DNA from: Rhabditophanes sp. KR3021
Lineage: Eukaryota > Nematoda > Chromadorea > Rhabditida > Alloionematidae
Direction of reading: 5' to 3'
Assembly: GCA_963281155.1 (NCBI GenBank)
Contig: CAUJLY010000006.1
Location: forward strand, 3,782,001-3,846,000
DNA length: 64,000 nt
A program made the position numbers and the translations under genes. Under the pieces are notes generated by a model, which was not told the DNA's origin, made no database searches, and saw only the letters and a program-made list of their open reading frames with translations. Position 1 is the stretch's first letter; each line of letters starts with the position of its first letter. Shown piece after piece: positions 41,836 to 56,725 of the stretch.

Positions 41836-42701
41836 TTATTGTGATACCTCCAAAAAGTCCAAACATTTCTTAGTGTAAAGTTCCGGATGTGTTCTATAAT
41901 GTTGACAATGTTCTGAGTTTTGGAAGTTTAGGGAATTAACGCTAACGTTGTTGGTGTTGTTCTTTTGCACCTCAATAAAGGATTCTATCGAATGGGCCGA
42001 ACAAATGTCATCAAGATCAGAATATAAATATAACTGCCTCTTGGGCAAGCAAGACATGCTTATCAATCTATAATAAGCAAAATTGTTTTCGTAAGCCTCG
42101 TGTATCAGCCATGATTTAATATGAACTAATGCTCGATGCCCCGCAAATCCAGCCGCTAAGAAAAGTTTTGTAATTTGCGATGCCATCCCTCCATACTTCT
42201 TTGGTGGGCACAGAGCAAATGATATTGCCGTTGCACCTTGCATAGGTTTGACGTCTGCGGGACAACTATAGTAAAAACTCATTATTTTTATTACTTGCAA
42301 AAGATGGGTTACCTATCAAAAATAATCGCCTCATCCCGCCATCTAAAGCCAGTGGCGTTTTCCTTTTGATAGCTCTCATAGACTTTTAAGTAAGTAGATG
42401 CCCCATTCATAGAAAATACATGAAATATTAATTTTCTTTCAGAAATGTTGTCGATAGAGGCAAGTCTATCAAATACTTTAGTTCCATACTGTTCATAACA
42501 TTGCAAAGATCTGATTTTATTTATGGGTGAGGTTGTACGAATGGTTGCATATCCAGCGTCCTCGTAAATTTGTGAGTATTTTGCCAAGTATCGATCATTG
42601 CACCCAGCCCACCCTAATAGACAAATTATCGGTTTTCTATTATCGTTTGGGTCAAAATTTGATTCAATTATTTTGATACTATTAGCCAAATCAGTTGCCA
42701 T
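41836..42701 (-). CDS. TMEM53: TMEM53 / DUF829 family protein
   Basis: Minus-strand exons are 42701-42313 and 42265-41836 (47 bp intron), giving 272 residues; the family is about 277. The family-typical start of the fold is IICLLGWAGCNDRYLAKYS and the nucleophile-elbow position is FHVFSMNGAS. After the intron, FDSCPADVKP matches the family's FDSCPG-D signature. The acid position is YLYSDLDDICSAHSIESF and a late His lies in CQHYRTHPELYTKKC. The fold is alpha/beta-hydrolase-like. Vertebrate TMEM53 is a nuclear envelope/ER protein that restrains BMP-SMAD signalling (established for mammals only). Enzyme activity is unproven. It is transcribed away from lect-2. Confidence 0.9.
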
Positions 42702-44431
42702 ACTTCTGGATGTCCTCTGAGGTGGATTTTATAGTCTGAATATCGTATTTAATTAATATATAGTTTTCACCGAATAAATACATAAAATACAGTCTCGTGA
42801 AGCCTGATTTTTATTCTAGCTTTTGCTAAAAATTTAATCCAGCTAAATATACATTTATTATTAATATAAATTGTTTGAAAAAAGGAAACGAATAATGAAG
42901 GATGATAAAGATAAGATGCATTAGGGATCTAAGAATAACATAAGGCTATTTAAAATAAAGTAACAAAATATTGAGAAATATGTGTTAGGGTTTGAGAGAA
43001 TAAAAATCGAATATAGATATAGTAAAGAAGTTGTTAAAAATAGTATGTAAAATAGTCCTTGAACAGAGTAAAAGACTATCCTAGAAAATAAAATGACCTA
43101 ACTACAACAAACAAATGAGTATTTGACAAATATGCACCATCAAATGTAGAATAAATACAAAATCAATCGTTTGGTACTCATTTTCAGTTGCAAGAATACT
43201 GTTATTATTAATATATTTGTTTATAAATTAAGTAACAGAAAGTAACCGAATAAATTGGTACAATTTATAGCACAACCTCTACGTCCTTTCTGAATCTTTG
43301 CTTTATACTTCTTTTTATTGGGAAAGTTGGTAGATGACTCATTCCAATACAAACATTTCATTAACAAAGCCACATCAGCTTATGATTTTTTTAAAAGATT
43401 TCAATAAAAATTGCGCGACTCCACATTACTTTTACGAATAAATTCGACTACATACTACAATACAATACGATTCTCGAGTATTTTATGTGAAAAAAGATGA
43501 TCAAAAAATTCACTTGTCGTCCAATATTTGATAAGGATAAATTGTGTGGTATTATTTTAGTTAGTGATTTTTAAATGACGCTCAAACAATTTAATTGTAA
43601 TCATATTCTAAATTTGTATTACTTATTACCTTTTAAAGGTATATCCGTCCACCTAAATATTATTTTGTTTCCTTTTAATTCTTGTCTGGATAAAAGTTAC
43701 TAAATAAAGAATATATTTACGATTAAAATAAGACAAAACAAAAGCGAATAAAATAAGGTTGTAACATAAGATGTTCTGGCCTTATAGGCATCTTCAAAAG
43801 GCCATCTGTCATCAAATTTCATCTTCTTTTTTTGTCCAAATTGCCTCCAATAAAAGTTGTGTGTGATTTTTGCATTTAAATTGTAAATTCAAGAACAGCA
43901 AAAAAAGACACCTCATTCAAGAGTACTTTGACATATTCGAGATAAAAGCATTCTTTCAAATTGAATTTGCATAACATTAAAAGGAAGCAACTTTTTATGC
44001 CAATTTAACAGCAAACATTTTCTTTTTTAACAAATTTAATTGCTTATACACGGTGTGATAAAATTTTAAGTATATGCTTGGAGGCAAAAAGTTATTTACA
44101 ATAATTTGCGTTAACTGGCTTGGCAAGATATCAATAATAGATACTGCTATTCTATATTTCATTATTACCTAAAAACGCTCAACGAAGTAGTATGTACACT
44201 CAAGTACACTTGATTAGATAGTTTATTGTCTCATCTATAAATCAATCGTCTTTGCCTCGGCAAGGCTTTTAACTTTTAATAGCGACACGACAATTCTCCT
44301 CAATTGATATTAATATACTACACTCACTATAACTATTTGTGTGCCACCTATTTCATTTTACAACGCAAATATATTCGATTAAACGGCATAACGCAAAAAC
44401 GACAAATTAAAAGCATTTACTCACCATAATT
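42702..44431. other. Divergent intergenic region TMEM53 / lect-2
   Basis: 1.7 kb of A+T-rich DNA that must hold both promoters. I see no gene. One TGACTCA is at 43335. Confidence 0.4.
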
Positions 44432-45486
44432 ATGCGGTCGTTTCTTATATTGCTGATGCTATCCATGAACATCAAACATGTTGCTGGTAATGGTTGTATG
44501 CCAAAAATTTGTGGAGGACAAGAAGCTAATATTATAGAAAGTTGTCCTCGTGATGATGGAACTTGCGGACAATATAAAGGCAAACGGTACGTCTAATTTA
44601 TTGTATTTTATTTATTGATATTTTTAGTGTTAATAATGTATTTACGGAAGCTGTGGATCTCCAATGCACTGAATCAGATGACGTTTTCTCGCCTATTTCT
44701 GGCAAGTTATCATATTATAAGCCATTTGGTGGAGAAAGTGAATATGATTGCAAGGATGAGGGAGCGAAAATTGAAGGAACTGGGCAATGGAAAGGTTATT
44801 ATGTTCACATTTGGCCAGTAACTCTTGAAAAGTATGGTGGGAATGTCGCAGCTGGAGAAAAACTTGGCAAAGCTTCAAACATGGACTGTGAAATTGAAGT
44901 AGCCCAGCGTAGTTCTAAAAACTTCCTTCGTATTGAGTTGTTTAAAGGAGGGAAAGCCATTGACCCAACTTTCCATTTAATAGATTGCATGTGTACTGGA
45001 TGGATTTGTGAATCAAATCCAAATAATAAATTAATTGGAAATGCTTTCAAGGCTGATAATCGCTACAATGGCGTTAGAGGGTGGGAATTAGAATGCCCAA
45101 ATATGGTTTATGATGAATACAACAGTGATGAGGCTGAAACACGTAGAGCTGACATTTATTCACCAATTGATGGAAAAATATTCGGACGAATTAGGCTAAC
45201 TTTCAAAGACGGTGCTTATGAAGGTTGCAACAATGATGGAATTTTCATAGTAGGAGAAAAGCAATGGGTTGACTTTGAAGCTAGAATTTACAACGTTGGC
45301 TATTACAATCATCTAAAGTTCGGAAATAAATTCATTCAGAAAGGACAACCAATCGGCAGAAGGTTAACTTGCGTAGATGCTCCAGACTCGGTTTTCGTTG
45401 AACTTCGCTTCCAGGGGCGACTAATTAATGTTACTGACTTGATTACTGCTGATTCCTGTAAAATGCCTAACCTTCCTATCTTCTAA
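44432..45486 (+). CDS. lect-2: LECT2-like secreted protein with two M23-fold domains
   Basis: Exons are 44432-44586 and 44628-45486 (41 bp intron), giving 337 residues. A signal peptide (MRSFLILLMLSMNIKHVAGN) is followed by LECT2-type NGCMPKICGGQEANIIESCP and CGQYKGKR, then VDLQC and SPISGKLS, the LECT2/M23 barrel. A second barrel repeats from SPIDGKIFG to the C-terminus. LECT2 is a secreted ligand; C. elegans LECT-2 acts with SAX-7, MNR-1 and DMA-1 to shape PVD dendrites (established knowledge). In LECT2 the metal site is H-x3-D plus HxH. Here the first His position is not His (FTEAVD) and the HxH strand reads LRIEL, so zinc binding is probably lost while the Asp remains. All Cys-rich loops look intact. 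Confidence 0.85.
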
Positions 45487-46425
45487 AGAGAACACACACG
45501 TCGTCAAGTACCAAATTCTTTTTATATAATTCAATATTACGTTATAACAAGTAAATGTATCTTTTTATCTCAATATGTTTTTGTTTTAATATAATCATTT
45601 TCTAAACATTTTGTAACAAACATTTATTAATAGTGTACCTACAACATTGAGATATGTGGATATTTTAATTGTTGATGCTGGATGGATGTATTTAATTTCT
45701 AAAAAAATTTTTATTTAAAAAGGTATTTATCGCAGAAAACAGATCATGTCGTGTTTATATCAAGATATTTTTGAAGAGGAATAATAGAAATATAGACGAA
45801 ATATAATAGCCAAAGGCATTTAGGTAATGAACAGATTACCATGAATAAAAAGTCAAGTAGAATATGATAATGTTTGTATGTATGTGCATGCACTCACATT
45901 TACACACCATCTATGTTGTTCGATGTTACAATTTGTTCGTAGCGTCCGGCATGCTCAAAAAATTAGTAAACAAATGACAAATAATATATGTAATCGTTTA
46001 AAAAGATAAGGAAAAGTAGAAGATTCCGGCGGTAGCGAATTTGAAACAGATATACAGGTCATTAATGTATCAAAAATGAGTCGCAGCGTTCAAACTCGTT
46101 TTAATTAAAAGGATAAAAAAGTGTATATTTTGAGAATGTATGCAATAAGAAAAGAGTTTACCATGCGATGTGTACTTGCACGAAGATATCTTTCTTTTTT
46201 CTTGACCCGGATAATGACTTGGCGGCTCTTATTACCTGATTCCAAAGCTGAGCTCTTCAAAAAAAGTGTTGCGCTATAATTTGAAGTCATAGAAGGTGGG
46301 CAAAAATAAAGGAGTATATAAAGGCAAGTAGTTTCCAATCAAATCATCATTTCACAACCAATTCCCTTTCTAGATTCAGGAAACGGTCGTTGATCTAATA
46401 CATTCAAACAAATATTCTAAACACA
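45487..46425. other. lect-2 / collagen intergenic region
   Basis: It contains the lect-2 3' region and, at the right end, the collagen promoter with its TATA box. A minus-strand frame at 46105-46338 overlaps the promoter and is not supported. Confidence 0.45.
46315..46322 (+). promoter_or_regulatory. TATA box of the cuticle collagen gene
   Basis: TATATAAA followed by GG, about 105 bp upstream of the collagen ATG. The 5' leader is then short and free of upstream ATGs (CAAATCATCATTTCACAACC...). Highly expressed nematode collagen genes commonly carry such a TATA box. The start site itself is inferred. Confidence 0.6.
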
Positions 46426-47568
46426 ATGGAAAGCTACAAAGAAACTGATCAACACAGACAAATGCGGCGTATTGCCTTCGTTGCTATTGCAGTCTCAACA
46501 GTTGCCGTCATGGCCTCAGTTGTTACATTGCCAATGCTCTACAACTACGTTCAATCCCTTCAATCTCATTTAATGGTTGAAACCGACTATTGCAAATCTC
46601 GCTCTAGAGATATGTGGCTTGAGATGACCGCTCTTCAAGTAGGTAAAGGACAACAAAACAGAATCAAGAGAGGATGGTTGTTCGGTCAATGGATCCCAGA
46701 ATCCGGATACGGCGCTGGCACCACCAACCCATCAACTAACCCATCTACCAACCCAACCAACCCAGGGTCATCCGGATCTAGCAGCGGTGGATATGGATCC
46801 CCAGCTCCATCCAGCTACGGAGCCCCAGTCGTTAATGCCGAACCAGCTCCAGTCTGCTGCACTTGCTTCACCGGACTTCCAGGAAACGCTGGGCCAGAAG
46901 GAGATGCCGGAGCTGATGGAAAAGACGGAAAAGACGGAACTGATGGAACCAACGGAAAAGACGCCATCCTTCTCCCAATGTAAGTAATGGAATAGTAATA
47001 TACCTACTAATTATCTAATTTAGGCCACTTTCTGAACCATGTACCATTTGCGGAACTGCTCAACCAGGACAAGTCGGAGCCCCAGGACCAAAGGGACCAC
47101 CAGGACCAAAGGGAAGCCCAGGATTGGCCGGACAAGATGGAGTTGATGGAGAGACCGGCCCAATCGGACAACCAGGATCCCAAGGACCACAAGGAAGACC
47201 AGGACCTCAAGGAGCTATCGGTAGGCAAAAGCGCTCCAACCAAATAATAAAATGATTTAGGACAAAACGGAAGAGTCATCCAAACTCTTGGACCAGTCGG
47301 AGCACCAGGAGCCCCAGGAAAAGCCGGAGAAAAGGGACTTCCAGGCCCACAAGGAGAAATCGGTCAAAGCCTTGACGGACTTGTCGGAGATATTGGAGAA
47401 GCTGGTGCCCCAGGAGCTGAAGGAGCCCCAGGTAAGAGATTAAGTCGGTAGAGTAATATTAATAACATTCATTCAGGACCAAGAGGACCATCAGGACCAA
47501 AGGGACCAAATGGCCCAGATGGCTCATGCACACACTGCCCAGAAGCTAGAACTGCCCCAGGTTATTAA
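46426..47568 (+). CDS. Cuticle collagen
   Basis: Exons are 46426-46979, 47024-47220, 47261-47431 and 47477-47568, giving 337 residues with introns of 40-45 bp. The N-terminus has a cytoplasmic stretch and membrane anchor (residues ~15-42, [20 protein letters not shown]), as in nematode cuticle collagens. RIKRG is a furin-type processing site. A Thr/Asn/Pro and Gly/Ser-rich linker with imperfect NPST repeats follows, then CCTC and a first Gly-X-Y block from [20 protein letters not shown] cysteine knot separates the main Gly-X-Y blocks, and the end is SCTHCPEA. Codons are strongly biased to GGA and CCA, a sign of high expression. Three of the introns interrupt Gly codons in phase 1 or between repeats. 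The subfamily (dpy/rol/col) cannot be fixed from this alone. Confidence 0.95.
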
Positions 47569-47815
47569 GCGTCAAGTTGATCCTTGCAAAATGGCTGTTT
47601 TCCACTTGGTTATTTAATTTCTATATATATTACGGCGCTTTTGTAGTTCTTAGTATGAAAGCATTTCATTTAAATAAACCTAATCTATTTCACGTATACT
47701 TGTTTCTTCTATTTACGACTTTGCTTGTTTATTATTGTTTTAAGGTGTTTATTATTAAAATAAAAAAATATTTACAAGTATAAATATATCTTTATTTTGA
47801 AAAATGATAAAAGTC

Positions 47816-48330
47816 TCAACTATCCATCATTTTGAACATTGCCAACCATCCTTGATTTCCCCTGGGTCTTTCTATATAATCGTAGCTTCCAAAAATGGTC
47901 CTATTTCTATTTGAATGGGTATATTTATATACGATAGACAATATAAAAATATCTATCTTCTCCACGAAACCCACCACAATTGCCTTGGCTCGACTATTTT
48001 GTCTCTGGAGGCTGGACCAAAGCCACAAAAGTACATGCCTTATAAAGAAAATACTGAGAGTCTTTTTGCCTACTACGATCTATTACCAATGCAATGGCAA
48101 TTTTCGGGTTGACTATTGAGACACTAGCTTACCCCTAAGTAATGTTCCGACCATATTTTTGGCAAACACACAGGACTAAGCCTTTATTTCCGTAGAATCA
48201 TAAAATCCCAAACGGCCCTTCAAAGTCGTGGTTTTCTTTTTAAATCTGAGGTAATTCTATTTCAACATAATATGCTCTCTTCTTAAATGCCATCTGTAGA
48301 CTGAATTCCCTTATGTCAAGAATATGTATT
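47816..48330 (-). pseudogene. Possible decayed gene antisense between collagen and unc-3
   Basis: Reading the minus strand from about 48325 to 47930, one frame gives protein-like sequence (REFSLQMAFKKRAYYVEIEL, then NHDFEGPFGIL, FYGNKGLVLC, NPKIAIALVIDRSRQKDS, NCGGFRGEDRYFYIVYR) interrupted by about five in-frame stops. It is followed in another frame by a segment ending ERPRGNQGWLAMFKMMDS and a stop at 47816, with AATAAA just beyond. The region is richer in G+C than the flanks. I recognise no family. It may be a dead gene, or chance, and it overlaps the unc-3 promoter area. Confidence 0.3.
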
Positions 48331-48451
48331 CAGCATTGTGCAGTAATTTCCTCGATTGTCCCCTATTCCCTAATTTAACTTCAAAATGTATATCTAAAAT
48401 TTTAGATCTCTAAGTTTTATTTCTTCTGCTTAATATCTCTAAGGTATAATT

Positions 48452-52574
<4,123 letters not shown>

Positions 52575-53321
52575 TTGAAATAATAATGGTCTAATGCAAA
52601 TTCATTCTAATATTTATCCTCTAAACTCTGTAAAACAAAATAATTCTATCCGGATAAAGATAGCAGTCACAAAATAATTAAACAAAATCATTTTAATCTT
52701 TAATGATCTCTTTCCTACAATTCCATTCTTTGACATTCCTCACTCATTAAAATTCTTGATTGTTTGCAAAATAACTTTTCATTGCAAACCCATCCTTCTC
52801 TGCCTCATAATATTTTTGTGTTATGATATTCTTTCAATTTTTAATTAACTTATTTTGAATAAAAATTGTAATATACATATATCAGTGTATTCTCAATTAA
52901 GTTTGGTGTTTTTTATTTAACAGAGGTCACTCATTATATGCATGTTGAGGTCTGTTACCTTTAATCTGGGGTTTTGTCTAAAACTGGTAGGAATAAACAC
53001 TCTTCCCAGTTTTTTACTTTCAGTAAGTTTTACTAGGATACACAAACGTAAATGTTCCTTTTTGATTGAAATAAATTATCTAGCATTATAAATCTCTTCG
53101 TTATCATAGGTTTAACGTAGACATGGCTTTAACATTCAATTAGCTTGCTGGCTAGAATTGTGGCATAAACATGACTTACCTTTTTTTTAAATCGTAGGAT
53201 AGGTTTTCATTAACGTCAGTAGTCATTTTGCAATGCATAAACTAACATACAAACTGTTAATATTACTTTCCCACCTTTATTGTATCCTTTTTAGCTCCAT
53301 ATTAAAGCCTTTATTTCAGAT
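52575..53321. other. unc-3 3' flank
   Basis: This is 3' UTR and spacer DNA. AATAAA occurs near 52857. No coding sequence is supported up to the tentative gene at 53322. TTTATTTCAG just before its ATG is acceptor-like. Confidence 0.4.
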
Positions 53322-53800
53322 ATGAATACATGTACCATCACTACTAAAAATAGAGTGAATTTAGTGGTTCCCATTTGGGTTGCCAAAATATCAAAGGAAA
53401 TCACGCTACAGATAAAAGGTATATTATTTACATATTTTTATAATCAACTATATAAAGTTCAGGGCGTGAATCATATTTCACACGGATCCCAGGAATCAAA
53501 CATTTGATTTTCCACAAACTGAACGTCCATTTTATAAAGAAAGTATGGTCAAAGTTGGCGAATATTGTTATTTTCATTACACAATGGAAAGGGAAACTAT
53601 TCGTAAAGAAGAGAATGGATTATTACAGAAACAAAAAATAATACGTTGTTTCCAATATGGAATTTTTAAACTCGATTAAAGAAATAAGGTCGAGGCATTT
53701 TAAGTGTAATCTTTTATATACTACTGCAGTTCTCGATATAGCAGGGTTGGTGAAACTTCCAAGACATACGATAGTTGAAGAATCCGATTCAGACGATTGA
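53322..53800 (+). CDS. Tentative small gene with a frame break
   Basis: ATG 53322 follows TTTCAGAT. Exon 1 (to 53418) gives 32 codons including VNLVVPIWVAKISKEI. A GTATAT...TTCAG intron (53419-53462) is possible. A protein-like frame then runs from about 53478 (TDPRNQTFDFPQTERPFYKE, then MVKVGEYCYFHYTMERET and EENGLLQKQKIIRCFQYG). It joins, if one T is dropped from T5 at 53663-53667, a further frame ending LPRHTIVEESDSDD and a stop. The acidic C-terminus is typical of real proteins. The phase between exon 1 and the next block does not fit as spliced here, so exon 1 is doubtful. The PxWxAK motif weakly recalls GINS Psf3, which I do not claim. Confidence 0.35.
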
Positions 53801-56725
53801 TTCTGAGATCAAACAAATTATCACTTTAAACCTAATATTTTTTCGAATTGATAAACTAAATAAATCTCTTTGGCCTTATTGTATATTTTTTAAAAGTTAT
53901 AGTAAATCTTATTTGTTATTATATCTTCTTTATTTAACTTAATTTAACTTAGTTTCAAATTTGTCAGATTACTTATTTTTTAAACAATATTTCTTCAAGA
54001 ATTGTATCCAAAAAATGAACGGAGCTTTAACATCAAATATGCTTCATACCAATTTAACTCTTCCATAGGTTTTTGTTTATCGCTGAATGTTAAAAGCTAT
54101 GTATACCATAAATTGGCATTTAAAAATCATTATTTTTCAACACAATTTGTTCAAATATAACAAAAGCTTACGATTATATTTACATCAATTTTTTGTTGTT
54201 GCCATGTAAAATGTTGTCAACCAAACCATAACTAAAATTACATTTCGTGTTTTTTTCAATATTTTAACCCCAAAATAAATTCAAATCCTTTGTCACTCAT
54301 AATTATTATGCCACCTTTAATATATTTATTTATTAGCTGTTGCTTTATCTGGCCTATAATTTTAATAAAATATGACCTGCAAATGCAATATATTCCCCAT
54401 AAAATATATATATTTATATAAAATGAATGATTTGTGGCATAAATATCTTTTTCTTGCTATAATATGAATCAGACTATTAAGGTGGTGTTAGTTTGAGATA
54501 AAATATGACCTGACGTATCAATTTTTGATAGAGCCTCTATTTGATATCTGTTAAAAGTTAACATACGTCCATGGTCCTACTTGCCGTTCCTCAAGCCAAT
54601 TCCATATACAAGTTTTTATTTATTTGTCCGGGTTAACAAAGTTTTCTCTTAAATCCTTTAAAAATAGCAGGCTTATTTTAAATGATATAAGTGCCAAAGT
54701 TTCAAACAATCTCAATTTATTTTTGTTATTGTTTTTGTTATCCTATTTGCCTTTCAAATCAAAATAACTTCATTTTTATAATTCACACGCTTTTTTAATA
54801 CGAATTTCTAAAGCCTTTGAACAAGATTTTAATAGCTTTAAATGGTTCCAAATATAATCTTTTATTGCTTGTTTTCTTTTCCAAACTAGCATGATTTTTA
54901 AAGGTTGCCAATTCGGTAGTTCATATGTTAATCAACAAAAACAACGGTATACTCGTAATTTTGTTCTGACCCTAAAAGTATCCTTCATTCCTCATATCTA
55001 TGACTATATTTAATGCTTTGTTATATATAAAAGTATAATTTTTGAGGCTAGCTAACTAAAAGTGCTTAGAAAAAGATATTTTTATGCCGATAAAAGTCTT
55101 TGTGCCTATGTAAAAAGAATTTAGATATAGAGTCTAACCAAATTTTTTTGGTACTGCGTAGAAAAATTTAATTTTTTATATTCGGTTTTTGTCTATATAC
55201 TCTAGTTAGCTAACTATTTTGGAATGTTCAGAGTAGTAATACATTGTTTGTGTAATTTTCCCTTCTTTATATACACATTTTTGTTTGTGGTCATAATTTT
55301 TTGTTGGCAAATTGTTTATAACTTTATGCTATATAATACTGGAGTAAGATGAAAGCGGCATTTGGTATCTAAAAGTTTTGTTTCTTGTCAAAGAAGACAT
55401 TATTTGAAGTGTAACTTTCTAGTATCATTATTCAAGTTGATGAAGGTTACCACAAACGGAAATGGAACATTAGAAGATACTTCTGGTTAAGCTTTGGTCT
55501 TCTGCTTTGTTTGAACTATTTACTTCATTTCCTTTTAACGCATCCTACTGCATCTTCTCTTAAATGCTCAATTGGGACTTGTGGGGTTATGGACCTTGGC
55601 AACTTTTTGGTGTATTTATATGTGAAGACTAAATGCGCGGTTGTCGGTTCATTTAAAAAGACTTTAATCATTGTTCATTTTTCAAATTTTCAAAGAATAA
55701 AAACGCGGGGAGTCTAAATCAAAAGTTATTTTACACCCTTTCTTATTAATCCCTTATAAATTCATCAAGTTGAAAAAAGAATAGGCATTGTATCTTTATT
55801 GCCCAGATATATGCAAATATATGTCCATGCTTGACCCTCTTATTATTATCTTTTTGTTATAATTTTTGACAGAAGGAAATCAGCAATATTTTACAATGAC
55901 CCAGCTTTTCCTATAAACCCTGCGTTTAGGACTGTATATTTAATCTTGTTCCGCTGCTTTCGTATTATCATGGCACTGTTCATGCTAATGTGACTGTCCA
56001 AGTTACAGCAGCAACAATCCCTATATGTACCTCTTCTTTCACGTTTATATGACTATATATAGTCCTATAGTTGAGTCCTCCGTTCATCACCACATATATA
56101 AATATATTTAGGAGACAGCTGGTGAGAGCGCAAGCTCATCGTCCTCGCCTTCACCCCGATGCATACAAAACATAGTGGCAACTTCATGTTTGCGCAAAAT
56201 GTTGCTATTAGCAGTGACCAAGACGGCTATATGTTGTGAGCTTCTTTTAAATGTTTATCCATGTTCATTGCTTAACTCATACAGCCTTAACCTTTTTATT
56301 ATAAACTATTTTATTAGTCCTCCTTTCAATACCACCAAATGAACATTCCATTTAATTTTTTCTTACAAACTTGCCAAAAATAAAGCTATCATCTTTCTCT
56401 TAATGATAATAAGGCACAACCGAATTTTTTTACTCTTACATTCATCCCTATCTATCTTTATTTGATTTTCTGAAAATTCAATTTTAAAACTATTTTTGTT
56501 TTAAAGATATATTAACATTAACAGATTGAAACTATGCAAGTAACAAATATTTTAGTTATTTATATTTTGTTTCAGCCAAAATGCCTCTAAATAGACCTAC
56601 TTGACCATACTAAGTTACGTTGAATGAATTTTATTCCACTCATTACTTTCAATATTTTACCGTTAATTAACCATCTTATTATTATTTTGAATGGACTTTT
56701 ATTTATTTCCGATTATTTTTAGAAA
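53801..56725. other. 2.9 kb spacer with two unexplained islands
   Basis: Mostly A+T-rich. An open frame at about 55413-55719 has a hydrophobic stretch (FWLSFGLLLCLNYLLHFLL), without a clear start exon. A more G+C-rich patch at about 56090-56240 contains a GAGC-GCAA-GCTC hairpin. The 3' end has TTTTTAG just before the next ATG. Confidence 0.4.

Noticed and set aside
47007..47279. Minus-strand 90-codon frame over the collagen gene
   Set aside because: It is the antisense reading of Gly-Pro repeats (Ser/Trp/Leu-rich), a known artefact of collagen genes.
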